A DNA stretch of 64,000 nt from CAYPGT01 sp964512985 (lineage in GTDB: Bacteria; Cyanobacteriota; Vampirovibrionia; LMEP-6097), in NCBI GenBank assembly GCA_964512985.1, contig CAZELI010000004.1, positions 18,961 to 82,960 of the forward strand, written 5' to 3'. Under the pieces are notes generated by a model. That model did no database searches. It was not told the DNA's origin and worked only from the letters and a program-made list of their open reading frames with translations. The translations under genes and the position numbers were made by a program. Shown here in pieces: positions 9,605-17,643 of this stretch (its first letter is position 1; every line of letters starts with the position of its first letter).

Positions 9605-9681
9605 TGGTGCGTCCGGAAGGATTTGAACCTTCGACCAATCGGTTAAAAGCCGAGTGCTCTACCAGGCTGAGCTACGGACGC
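9605..9681 (-). tRNA. tRNA-Lys (anticodon UUU), CCA encoded
   Basis: The acceptor stem GCGUCCG/CGGACGC, D-loop, T-loop (GGUUCAAAUCC) and a 7-base anticodon loop CUUUUAA are all visible on the minus strand. The body is 9608-9681 and CCA is encoded at 9605-9607. The outermost anticodon-stem pair looks like a C-U mismatch. The recombinase gene starts 134 bases from its 3' end, making this tRNA the likely attachment site of the left-hand element. Confidence 0.95.
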
Positions 9682-9856
9682 AAGACGAAATGATTCGCTT
9701 ACATACGGACGCATGGGCGTTTCTGGTCGGTCGAAACACCAGTAAAGAAATATATCACGGAACCAAGATCTTGCCTCAAAGACTAAGTTTTATTTAGTTT
9801 TTTTGAAGATTGTTATCCATTAGGGTTTGGCTTCCTTTTAATATAGTATTACCAAT

Positions 9857-11287
9857 CTATGGCTTGATATCAGGAGTTTTGTTCGTGGTGAAGCCTGTGA
9901 AAAATTTGGAATTGCTAAACAGATAACCAAGTAACATGGCAGCAGCACTTGCAAAGAAGCCTACTAGAAGACTAGGTATGTGGACACCTAGGATTAGAAC
10001 CTTATAGTGCTGAGAGTAGAACCAGAAACCTACTCCGCATAGCATTGATAGTTCAGCACCAAGGCTGGAGCTTTGTTTAATCCAGAGACCAGAAACCATT
10101 GGCACAAATAATGCAACGAAAGTTAGCATCGACGATTCACCCACTAGCTGATAAATACTTTTATCAGAGTTTGCTAACAACACTCCGACTAGGGTCATCA
10201 CAATAACGGATGTTCTGATAAGCATCAAGAAATGTTTCTCATCTAGTGTATTGATTAATGGTTTAACAATATTCTCAGCTAAGATAGTCGCTGACGCAAG
10301 TATAGAACTGCTTGCTGTACTCATGATTGCTGATAACAATGCTCCAAAGAACAGAACTTGAATAAATAATCCTTCATGCTTGGTAACAGCGTTGACGAGT
10401 ATCTCTTGACCGTTACGATCAGCTAGCTCTGGATAAACTGTTACTGCCATGAGCGCAATGATAGATGGTAATAAACCAATAGTTAGATACATTCCTCCAC
10501 TCATGTAACATGCTCTGACAGCGGTTTTCTCTGAGTTCGCTGACATCACTCTCTGGAAGAGGTCTTGCTGAGGAAGAGAGCCTAGTCCAATCGTAATCCA
10601 TGCACAAATATATTCTAGATAGTGTTCAGCGCTTGGCTTAGGGAAGAAATCAAAGAAACCTGCCGGTTGATTACTAACTACTACACTCCAATCATCTAGT
10701 TTATAGAAGAGAGTTACTGCCATCGCAAGCAGTCCAACTATGATCACAATGGTTTGTAAGAAGTCTGTAATAGAGATAGCTAACATACCGCCAGCGTAAG
10801 TGTAGATTAGTACTATACTTGCTCCAATGAGGACTCCGTAACCTACATCTATTCCACAGACTGTATTGAGAACTATTCCAAATGCCATGAACTGAGCAGC
10901 AGTCCAGCCAAAGTAAGACATCATCATGAATACAGCGGCTACTATCTCTACTCGTGGACCAAAACGTTGCTTGAAAAAATCTCCTAAAGTTAAAAGATTC
11001 ATACTATAAAGTGGGCGTGCAAAAAACATACCGAGAAGAATTAGACAGAGAGCTGCACCAAATGGATCTTCAATAATCCCTAAAACTCCCTTGTCGACAA
11101 ACTCTGCGCTTGCACCAATAATAGTCTCGGAACCAAACCAAGTAGCAAACAATGCAGATGCCGTTATAAACATTGGCATACGTCTACCAGCCAGGGCATA
11201 ATCTTTCGAAGAATTAACAAACTTACTAGCGATAAAACCTACTAGCAGAGTGAGCATAAGATAGAGAATAATAGATAATGTAAGCAT
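9857..11287 (-). CDS. sodium:solute symporter (SSS/SLC5 family)
   Basis: A polytopic inner-membrane transporter of 476 residues with about 13 hydrophobic segments, starting right at the N-terminus (LTLSIILYLMLTLLVGFIASKFV). The motif GALLSAIMSTASSSILASATILAENI, read in parts, is the hallmark TM segment of the SSS family (AIMSTA followed by Ser/Asp), and GSETIIGAS near residue 55 corresponds to the sodium-site region. It uses a sodium gradient to import a small solute that cannot be named from sequence; proline, pantothenate and choline carriers belong to this family. It stands alone, downstream of two near-identical C/T-rich repeats that may regulate it. Confidence 0.85.
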   Translation of the reverse strand: MLTLSIILYLMLTLLVGFIASKFVNSSKDYALAGRRMPMFITASALFATWFGSETIIGASAEFVDKGVLGIIEDPFGAALCLILLGMFFARPLYSMNLLTLGDFFKQRFGPRVEIVAAVFMMMSYFGWTAAQFMAFGIVLNTVCGIDVGYGVLIGASIVLIYTYAGGMLAISITDFLQTIVIIVGLLAMAVTLFYKLDDWSVVVSNQPAGFFDFFPKPSAEHYLEYICAWITIGLGSLPQQDLFQRVMSANSEKTAVRACYMSGGMYLTIGLLPSIIALMAVTVYPELADRNGQEILVNAVTKHEGLFIQVLFFGALLSAIMSTASSSILASATILAENIVKPLINTLDEKHFLMLIRTSVIVMTLVGVLLANSDKSIYQLVGESSMLTFVALFVPMVSGLWIKQSSSLGAELSMLCGVGFWFYSQHYKVLILGVHIPSLLVGFFASAAAMLLGYLFSNSKFFTGFTTNKTPDIKP

Positions 11288-11347
11288 TGCTTCTGCAAAT
11301 TATATAGCCAGACTTTGCTGTGGGTCAAAAGAAAATTTGTCCTTAAC

Positions 11348-11468
11348 TTCCAGGGGTTTTTTGACCCCCTTGAAAGTGACGCAATAGGCTCGATTTGATT
11401 TGCCGGTCCCGAAAGTCTTTATTATTCAAGGGATATCAAATAAGTTTCCAGAGGTTTTTTGACCCCTT
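11348..11468. repeat. pair of 23-base direct repeats upstream of the symporter gene
   Basis: The segments 11348-11370 and 11446-11468 match at 21 of 23 positions and share the core TTTTTTGACCCC. The first copy is itself a weak hairpin (AGGGGT/ACCCCC). They lie 98 bases apart between the divergent symporter gene and the small membrane-protein gene, so they could be regulatory sites or remnants of a small duplication. Confidence 0.55.
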
Positions 11469-11503
11469 TCGTTTCGAAGCCAAAGCTAGCATAATCTTGT
11501 GCT

Positions 11504-11755
11504 ATGGTCGATTTATTAAGGTCACTAAAGCATGAGTCAAATACACAGCAGAAGGAATATCTTGCTAATGTTTTTGTGGTTAGCGGAGGAGCCATAATGT
11601 TCACTGCTTGGCAAGAGATATTTCCTCTAACTATGGATAGATTAAAGTCCTTTGAAACTTGCATGGAGATTAGCGCTTTAATGATTATTAGTTTGTATTT
11701 AGTATATTTAGGTTATAATATTCAGGAAGATGTACATTATGATGATAATGCCTAA
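11504..11755 (+). CDS. small two-pass membrane protein (copy 1)
   Basis: An 83-residue protein with two hydrophobic segments (about residues 23-43 and 56-74) joined by a charged loop, and an acidic tail (QEDVHYDDNA). Unrecognised. Its layout mirrors the 85-residue protein at 14936-15193: a charged start, a first segment rich in small residues, a loop, and a second segment ending in Leu-Gly-aromatic-Tyr/Trp followed by an Asp-rich tail. Each copy is followed by a one-pass small protein. No strong ribosome binding site is evident. Confidence 0.55.
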   Translation: MVDLLRSLKHESNTQQKEYLANVFVVSGGAIMFTAWQEIFPLTMDRLKSFETCMEISALMIISLYLVYLGYNIQEDVHYDDNA

Positions 11756-11870
11756 ACTAATTTTCTATTCTTTTTTTATTATAATTGCTATTTGGGGGAC
11801 TTATGAAGTCTACTACAAAGGAAAAGGTAATCATAAACAAGGCAACAAGCCATCCATAGATAAAGCTTAG
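11739..11870 (+). CDS. 43-residue one-pass membrane protein (copy 1)
   Basis: Small frame beginning MMIMPKLIFYSFF, with one hydrophobic segment (LIFYSFFIIIAIWG) and a basic Lys/Asn/Gly tail. It overlaps the end of the preceding two-pass gene by 17 bases in another frame, suggesting coupled translation. The equivalent pair at 14936-15329 has the same order, sizes and topology, which supports it being real. Confidence 0.45.
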   Translation: MMIMPKLIFYSFFIIIAIWGTYEVYYKGKGNHKQGNKPSIDKA

Positions 11871-11973
11871 TAGTTTAGCTTTAATTAGGATTTTAATTAA
11901 TAAAGGACAATATAGTGATTCTGAAAAGAACATCGGAGAAGGCCGTTATCAATGGCTATTCAATTGTAAAAAA

Positions 11974-12048
11974 TGGCTGGGGAGGGAGGATTCGAACCCA
12001 CGAATGGCGGGACCAAAACCCACTGCCTTACCGCTTGGCGACTCCCCA
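11974..12048 (-). tRNA. tRNA-Gln (anticodon UUG), CCA encoded
   Basis: The minus strand reads from UGGGGAGUCGCCAAG with a U at position 1, as is usual for tRNA-Gln, an anticodon loop UUUUGGU, the T-loop GGUUCGAAUCC, and the acceptor stem UGGGGAG/CUCCCCA followed by G and an encoded CCA (11974-11976). The long plus-strand frame that starts at 11915 merely reads through this tRNA in antisense. Confidence 0.95.
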
Positions 12049-12145
12049 GAGTAACCATACAAACTCAGAGCAGATTCCCAAAGAAACAACTCCAGAGCTT
12101 GATATATTTAAGAATACTACAAGAACTTTACTTAATGCACTAGTA

Positions 12146-13828
12146 TTGATTATTTTTTCATTTTTATGGGAGGGGCAAGCTTTTGCTAATACTAATTATG
12201 CTGGCAAATACCAATCTCAAGTTCTTATTAGTCGTCCCACAGGTACACCTATAGAGCTTGCTAGGTTTTATCGCGATGGAATTCTATACACGAATCAAGG
12301 CCAAGTTTACTTTAATAAAGATCGAATTGATTTATTGAATTCAGCAGAAGCTGATTTGGGCCTGAAAGTGAATGACATCTATATTGATGCTAAGGATTTT
12401 TATTTAGCTACAGATATGGGTGTGTTTCAAAACTACCGCAGAATTTTTACTAAGGAATCATGCAATCAAGTTATTAAAACATCCAATAAAATTTTCGCGG
12501 CATGTTTACGGGGCATATATTCTGCGGAACTGGAGAAGAATACTTTACAAACAGATTTTAAGTGGCAGTTAGATGAATATAGTCCGCAGAATGCTAATTT
12601 CATTATTTTAAATAAATCTCGAAACAGCGTTGCTTATGCAAGTGCTGATAATGGTTTTTATTACTATGATTCGCGCAAACATAAATGGTTTAATCGAAGT
12701 TATGGATTGAAACGAGATTTTCATGACTCGTTTGGTTTTGGTAGATTTTGGATTGATAAAGTTAGTTCGGTAATTTATTTGCCCACTAGTGGCGGAGTCT
12801 ATATAAGTACTAATCAAGGACAGAACTGGCTTAAATCCAATACTGGATTACAGTCTGATCCAGAAGGCTTCTTCACTATTAGGCAGATCACTAAGGTTGA
12901 TGATCAATTATTACTGCTTAGTGCTAATGGTATCTATGTTAGTCAAGTGACTGGAGTTTTGAATTGGAAGCTAATAGATATAAACAATAGCAAGAGTGAC
13001 AGTGATTATAATCCTAGTTACTATTCAGTTGATATTGCTGATACTGATGGCAAAGAAAAACTAATGGTATCTAATTCTCAGGGGCAGATTTTTAGCCTCA
13101 GTTTAGTTCCTGTTATTAGTGGTTCCGTGACCGAAGATACAACGGAAAATACAACGAAAAACGGCAATCTTGCTGCTCCAGTGAATGATTTGGTTTTTAA
13201 GGTACTTAAGGCTGAACCAAAGATTCAAGACTTACATAGAGTTGCTTTAGAGTTTGCTGGTATACCTACTGGGCAGAAATTTAGTGCTTATAAACGACAA
13301 GCAAGAATACGTAATATTATTCCTGATCTGGATGCTTCAGTGAATAAAGCTAACCAGAATTTTTTCTCTATAGAAACCAATGCTAATGATAGTTTCAACT
13401 CTGGTACTAGTAGTATTAGTAGTGATTTTGAGAAGAATAATTTAAACCGAGATGATAATAATGTGAATACTGGAGTTAAGCTGAGTTGGAAGCTCGGTAA
13501 TCTTATATATGATCCTGAAATTAACAATATTAATACCAGTGCCAGAATCACAGCTAATGTACGAGAGAATATATTAACTGAATTAACGCAGATTTATTAT
13601 GCGCGTAAAGAATTACTTTATAGATTATTAGATGAAAGTTTTCATGATGAAATGCAGCAGCTTTTTACCGACAAGCTTAAGCTAGCTGAATATACAGCGC
13701 AGCTAGATGCCCGTACTGGTGCTTGGTTTAGTGCGGAACTTAAGAAGGGTGTGATTGCGATGCTAGATAAAAATAAGGAAGTTAACCCCATAGAGTACGA
13801 AAAGCTCTTAGCAGTTTACTCCGAATAA
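12146..13828 (+). CDS. secreted beta-propeller (Asp-box/YCF48-like) protein, start uncertain
   Basis: Exported protein of about 560-590 residues. Repeated blade-like units include one clear Asp-box (STNQGQNW) and phrases such as TDMGVFQ, SADNGFYYYDSRKHKWF, SGGVYIS and ANGIYVS. Such folds act as scaffolds or binding modules in the envelope. The C-terminal ~200 residues are Asn/Ser rich and then helical. The signal sequence is LLNALVLIIFSFLWEGQAFA, but no ATG or GTG precedes it in frame after the tRNA. The TTG at 12146 would cut the hydrophobic core in half, while ATT at 12074 or an ATA near 12110 would keep it whole. The upstream extension to 11915 is antisense tRNA and is not real protein. 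The next gene follows after 16 bases. Confidence 0.65.
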   Translation: MIIFSFLWEGQAFANTNYAGKYQSQVLISRPTGTPIELARFYRDGILYTNQGQVYFNKDRIDLLNSAEADLGLKVNDIYIDAKDFYLATDMGVFQNYRRIFTKESCNQVIKTSNKIFAACLRGIYSAELEKNTLQTDFKWQLDEYSPQNANFIILNKSRNSVAYASADNGFYYYDSRKHKWFNRSYGLKRDFHDSFGFGRFWIDKVSSVIYLPTSGGVYISTNQGQNWLKSNTGLQSDPEGFFTIRQITKVDDQLLLLSANGIYVSQVTGVLNWKLIDINNSKSDSDYNPSYYSVDIADTDGKEKLMVSNSQGQIFSLSLVPVISGSVTEDTTENTTKNGNLAAPVNDLVFKVLKAEPKIQDLHRVALEFAGIPTGQKFSAYKRQARIRNIIPDLDASVNKANQNFFSIETNANDSFNSGTSSISSDFEKNNLNRDDNNVNTGVKLSWKLGNLIYDPEINNINTSARITANVRENILTELTQIYYARKELLYRLLDESFHDEMQQLFTDKLKLAEYTAQLDARTGAWFSAELKKGVIAMLDKNKEVNPIEYEKLLAVYSE

Positions 13829-13844
13829 AATAAAAGGAAAAGAA

Positions 13845-14936
13845 ATGAAAAAGAAAAATCATATTATACTGTTGCTATTCTTGATTTTAGTATCATCTGT
13901 TGTTATGGTACAAGCTCGTAAGCGTCATCCGATTCCTGATCCTATTGTTAATGGTTTTGATGCTACGCAGATTAGTCCTGGCAATATAGTTGCTGTTCGG
14001 GGACAGGGATTTATTAAGGGCTGGCCAGAAGCGCATCAAGTATGGCTTATAGATTCAGACTTAAATTACATAAGGGTTCGTGTACTTGCTGCTACTGCTA
14101 CGGAATTACAAATCCTAATACCAAATGATATTGCGCTAGGTGATTATGATCTATCAGTAAAAATTCAAACCAAATTACTTGCTAGTCGTAAATCCCAAGC
14201 TCCTCAACCATTATTAATCAGACCAGTTGCGCCAGCTAGCCCTAAATTAAACTATGATGTCATTGCCGAGTTGCATGAATTTGATGAATTACTTACTGAG
14301 ACAGCTTCTCAGGGGCATGAACTATTCTATGAGCTTGATGATGATATCAAGATAGGTATAAATCAGGTGAGGGCTTATTATACACAAGATTCATATCGTA
14401 GTATTAAGAGCGAACCCGTTAGTTTTCATTATTTACCTAAGTCAGATTTTGAAAATCAACTCAATATAGAATCTGAGTCACCGCTTAAATCTTTTGCCAT
14501 AAGTAAAAGTGATTTGCTTGAAAACGGTTCTAGGATTAGTTATGATGTTAGCCCTATTACCCAGAAAGAAACAGAAGACTTATCTAAGAGTTTTTACTTA
14601 CATACTCCTTTAGAGCCAAGGTATTTAGAGCGCACTATTAAACTTAAGCCCTTATTTATTGAAGCAATTCATGTTCTAGAACCAGAAGCTGCAATTATTC
14701 GTAATCGTTCTAATAAGGATTTGGGCTTTAGCAAGTGCAGTCTCTCAGATAGTCTTAAAGAGTATTTTAAATTCACTACAGAGAAAGTTCTCGCTCATAG
14801 TTCTATTACCATTAATAAAAACCTAGGATTAAACAATACCACTCCTGATAGCCTGATCTTCACTTGTAATGGTGAAATTCTAGATCAGTTTGATTACGAT
14901 AAGGTTGATGCAGCTGGCTTGGGGATTAGGATATAG
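13845..14936 (+). CDS. exported protein with IPT/TIG-like and lamin-tail-like domains
   Basis: A 363-residue protein with a signal peptide (KKKNHIILLLFLILVSSVVMVQA). Residues ~30-125 read as an Ig-like IPT/TIG unit (ISPGNIVAVRGQGF ... LQILIPNDIALGDYDLSVK). The last ~85 residues fit a lamin-tail domain: AIIRNRSNKDLGFSKCSLSD, then YFKFTTEKVLAHSSITI and SLIFTCNGEILDQFDYD, the usual order of its strands. Lamin-tail domains in bacteria are found on secreted or surface proteins. A good Shine-Dalgarno (AAAAGGA) precedes the ATG. Its stop overlaps the start of the next small membrane-protein gene, so the four genes 12146-15329 look like one operon. Confidence 0.7.
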   Translation: MKKKNHIILLLFLILVSSVVMVQARKRHPIPDPIVNGFDATQISPGNIVAVRGQGFIKGWPEAHQVWLIDSDLNYIRVRVLAATATELQILIPNDIALGDYDLSVKIQTKLLASRKSQAPQPLLIRPVAPASPKLNYDVIAELHEFDELLTETASQGHELFYELDDDIKIGINQVRAYYTQDSYRSIKSEPVSFHYLPKSDFENQLNIESESPLKSFAISKSDLLENGSRISYDVSPITQKETEDLSKSFYLHTPLEPRYLERTIKLKPLFIEAIHVLEPEAAIIRNRSNKDLGFSKCSLSDSLKEYFKFTTEKVLAHSSITINKNLGLNNTTPDSLIFTCNGEILDQFDYDKVDAAGLGIRI

Positions 14937-15193
14937 TGAAGAACTTTGTAAAAGAGCAGTCATTTCGCTATATGGCGACAATTTGCCAGATTGCTGGAAT
15001 AGCCTGCTCTTCAGGGCTGGCATCTACAGCACATGAAGTAATTATTAGTGGAGATCTGGGAAAGCTGGATATTCAGTCACCTAGTTTTAGATATAGTTGT
15101 ATAATGTCAATTATTGGGATTGTATTACTTGTGCTTGGGTGGTATATAATGTATATCCTTGATAAGGATAAGTCAGATTTAGGAGATCAATAA
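14936..15193 (+). CDS. small two-pass membrane protein (copy 2)
   Basis: An 85-residue protein, GTG start, overlapping the preceding stop by one base. Two hydrophobic segments (about residues 13-31 and 55-75) are separated by a polar loop, with the acidic tail DKDKSDLGDQ. It is unrecognised but matches the 83-residue protein at 11504-11755 in size, topology and order. It is most simply a diverged paralogue. Confidence 0.6.
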   Translation: MKNFVKEQSFRYMATICQIAGIACSSGLASTAHEVIISGDLGKLDIQSPSFRYSCIMSIIGIVLLVLGWYIMYILDKDKSDLGDQ

Positions 15194-15194
15194 T

Positions 15195-15329
15195 ATGGAA
15201 ACAGTAATTAATTGGATAGCTTTTTTATTTCCAATGGTTTTTTTGATAATGCTGATTTCAGTTTTAGTTTTCACTCCTTGGGAAAACTTAGGTAAGAAGA
15301 AAAAACAAGACATCATTATGCTGTCTTAG
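15195..15329 (+). CDS. 44-residue one-pass membrane protein (copy 2)
   Basis: Small frame METVINWIAFLF... with one hydrophobic segment (about residues 7-27) and a basic tail with four consecutive lysines. The ATG starts one base after the stop of the two-pass gene, and a purine-rich AGGAGAT lies 8-14 bases upstream. The 3' end overlaps clpX by 14 bases on the opposite strand. It is the counterpart of 11739-11870. Confidence 0.55.
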   Translation: METVINWIAFLFPMVFLIMLISVLVFTPWENLGKKKKQDIIMLS

Positions 15330-16653
15330 TTTGAGGCTTAGTTTTAACAGTCTCAGCAGTTTCTATAGCTTTCTTCGCATCCATAGGAATTACTTCAGCT
15401 AAGTTAACATTGTCAACCATTGCTTGAGTAATAGTAACTTTCTTAATGTCTTTCTGTGAAGGGATTTCGTACATCATATCTTTCATTATTGTTTCTACGA
15501 TACTGCGTAAGGCTCTTGCACCCATCTTACGTTTCTGAGCTTTATGAGCGATGGCTTCTATGGCAGCTTCTTCAAACTCTAGTTCTACACCATCCATTTC
15601 CAGTAATTTTTTATATTGTTTAATAAGAGAACTTTTAGGCTTAGTTAGTATAAGTTTAAGAGTTTCTATATCTGGTGCTTCTAGGTTGCTTACTATCGGC
15701 ATCCTACCGACAAACTCTGGAATTAATCCGTAATGTACTAAATCTTCTGCTTCTACGTATTTAAAAGATTCCGTTAAACGTTTAGCACTCTCGTCTTCAG
15801 TTGGGCTTAGCGAGCCAAAGCCAACAGTAGCCTGGGATTTCATACGACGCTTATCTATGATCTTCTCTAGCCCCACAAACGCACCACCACAAATAAATAA
15901 TATATTATGCGTGTTCATTTCTATCATATCCATCTGTGGATGTTTACGATTGCCATGTGCAGGAATATTTGCTTTAGTACCTTCTATGAGTTTGAGTAAA
16001 GCCTGCTGTACACCTTCTCCTGATACGTCTCTAGTGATAGAAGGATTTTCAGACTTGCGCGATATTTTATCGATCTCATCAATATAGACTATGCCTTTCT
16101 CTGCTTTCTCTAAATTGCTACCAGCGTTTTGATAAAGTCTCTGAAGAATATTCTCAGCATCATCACCGACGTATCCAGCTTCGGTGATAGTTGTAGCATC
16201 AGCTATTGCAAAGGGCACATTTAAGAATCTAGCGAGAGTTTCAACGATATGAGTCTTGCCACTACCAGTAGGTCCAATAAGTAGAATATTAGACTTCTGG
16301 ATTTCTACATCGCCATTCTTCTTATTACCAAAGTTATGAAAAATCCTCTTGTAATGGTTGTAAACTGCAACCGCAAGGGTCTTTTTAGCTTCATTACTAC
16401 CAATTACGTAGTCATCTAAATTAGTTTTGATCTCTTTAGGAGTAGGGATTTTTTGTGAATCAAATATATCTGAACTGGTAGCTTCCTCTTCGATTAGATC
16501 TGGATTAATACCTTCGTCAATTAATATTTCATTACATAGATGAATACATTCATCACATATATAGATGCCAGGGCCTGCAATCAGTTTTAAGACCTGGTCC
16601 TGTGTTTTACCACAAAATGAGCACTGTAGTAATGGGGCGTCTTTCTTTGGCAT
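15316..16653 (-). CDS. clpX: ATP-dependent Clp protease ATP-binding subunit ClpX
   Basis: Unfoldase of the ClpXP protease, 445 residues. The N-terminal zinc-binding domain has C11, C14, C33 and C36. The AAA+ module has the Walker A LLIGPTGSGKT near residues 124-134, Walker B (IVYIDEIDK), the pore loop GYVGDD and sensor motifs, with ClpP-contacting loop sequence around IGFGS-like GFGSL. The C-terminal tail after residue 420 is Thr/Lys rich and longer than usual by a few residues. It lies downstream of clpP on the same strand, but a ~140-base family A palindromic repeat separates the two, which could uncouple their expression. Confidence 0.97.
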   Translation of the reverse strand: MPKKDAPLLQCSFCGKTQDQVLKLIAGPGIYICDECIHLCNEILIDEGINPDLIEEEATSSDIFDSQKIPTPKEIKTNLDDYVIGSNEAKKTLAVAVYNHYKRIFHNFGNKKNGDVEIQKSNILLIGPTGSGKTHIVETLARFLNVPFAIADATTITEAGYVGDDAENILQRLYQNAGSNLEKAEKGIVYIDEIDKISRKSENPSITRDVSGEGVQQALLKLIEGTKANIPAHGNRKHPQMDMIEMNTHNILFICGGAFVGLEKIIDKRRMKSQATVGFGSLSPTEDESAKRLTESFKYVEAEDLVHYGLIPEFVGRMPIVSNLEAPDIETLKLILTKPKSSLIKQYKKLLEMDGVELEFEEAAIEAIAHKAQKRKMGARALRSIVETIMKDMMYEIPSQKDIKKVTITQAMVDNVNLAEVIPMDAKKAIETAETVKTKPQTKTA

Positions 16654-16722
16654 TAGTGATATTAATTATAGTACAGATTAATTAAACGTAACTACTCACC
16701 CATTTAAATAATATTTTCTATT

Positions 16723-16866
16723 AAAAATCCTTCAGACCAGGATGGGAAGGGGTTCCGCCGCTTCGCGGCGTTTGCGCTGCGCGCGGCGGAATGAAAGAAA
16801 TTATTTAGCAGTCCGCAGGACGAACCGCGCCGAAGGCGCGTAACCACAAGAAAAAATGAAATTTAG
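16723..16866. repeat. family A palindromic element, copy A1
   Basis: GC-rich element between clpP and clpX with consecutive short hairpins: CCGCCGCTTCGCGGCG, GCGCTGCGCGC, GTCCGCAGGAC and CGCGCCGAAGGCGCG. It starts near AAAATCC and ends near ATTTAG, the same edges as copies A3 and A4. It stands out sharply from the AT-rich surroundings. Confidence 0.85.
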
Positions 16867-16867
16867 A

Positions 16868-17563
16868 CTAATTATTACCAGCGTCTATATCAGTAGGTCT
16901 TTTCACTACAACTTGATCAATTAGACCATATTCTTTCGCTTGAGTTGGAGTCATGATGTTGTCACGATCAGTGTCTTTTTCGACTCTGTCGTAAGGTTGA
17001 CCACAATTATCAGCCAGCACTTGATTTAACATTTTTTTCAACCTAAGAATTTCTTTTGCTTGAATTTCGATATCAGAAGCTTGCCCTTGAGCGCCACCTA
17101 GAGGTTGGTGAATAAGAATTCTAGAGTGAGGTAATGCCATACGTTTACCTTTTTGACCAGAACTTAATAAGAATGCTCCCATACTTGCGCATTGTCCAAG
17201 GCAGATAGTAACTATATCCGCGCGCACATGTTGCATAGTGTCGTACATTGCTAAACCTGCAGTAACTGAACCGCCTGGACTATTAATATAGAAATAAATA
17301 TCCTTAGAAGCATCTTCTGAATCTAATAAAAGAAGTTGTCCAACGATGATACTTGATACTACATCGTTTACTTCTGATGTGAGGAATACTATTCTCTCTC
17401 TGAGTAACCTTGAAAACAAATCAAAACTTCTCTCACCGCGCGGTGTAGTTTCTATAACGCTAGGCACATATGAATAAACATCAAAGGGGTTTGGTAATCT
17501 CAAATCCTGTGTTATTGCTCTTATGTCAGCTTTAGTCTCAATCTTAATATCTTTGTATTCCAT
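16868..17563 (-). CDS. clpP: ATP-dependent Clp protease proteolytic subunit ClpP
   Basis: Serine peptidase core of ClpXP, 231 residues, slightly longer than the usual ~200 because of an N-terminal extension (MEYKDIKIETKADI...). The catalytic triad is S127 (GQCASMGAFLL), H152 (ILIHQPLGG) and an Asp near residue 202 in the DTDRDNIM segment. The oxyanion-hole glycines lie in YINSPGGSV. It is cytoplasmic and works with ClpX encoded downstream. The stop codon abuts the family A repeat. Confidence 0.97.
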   Translation of the reverse strand: MEYKDIKIETKADIRAITQDLRLPNPFDVYSYVPSVIETTPRGERSFDLFSRLLRERIVFLTSEVNDVVSSIIVGQLLLLDSEDASKDIYFYINSPGGSVTAGLAMYDTMQHVRADIVTICLGQCASMGAFLLSSGQKGKRMALPHSRILIHQPLGGAQGQASDIEIQAKEILRLKKMLNQVLADNCGQPYDRVEKDTDRDNIMTPTQAKEYGLIDQVVVKRPTDIDAGNN

Positions 17564-17643
17564 AGTTAAAAATGTACCACAAATCTACTAACTAATCACA
17601 AGGCTGAAAATGACGTTGTATTATTAATATCACCTTCCTTATT

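Noticed and set aside
9683..9856. Search for a second attachment site or small RNA right of tRNA-Lys
   Set aside because: No repeat of the tRNA 3' end and no clear hairpin-terminator unit is visible in this gap.
11422..11664. Minus-strand frame of 80 residues in front of the symporter gene
   Set aside because: It is antisense to the small two-pass gene, has low-complexity content and covers the direct repeats; no coding support.
11915..12145. N-terminal 77 residues of the long frame that continues into the beta-propeller protein
   Set aside because: This part is the antisense reading of tRNA-Gln (it contains the familiar WGGRIRTHE phrase) and is not plausible protein.
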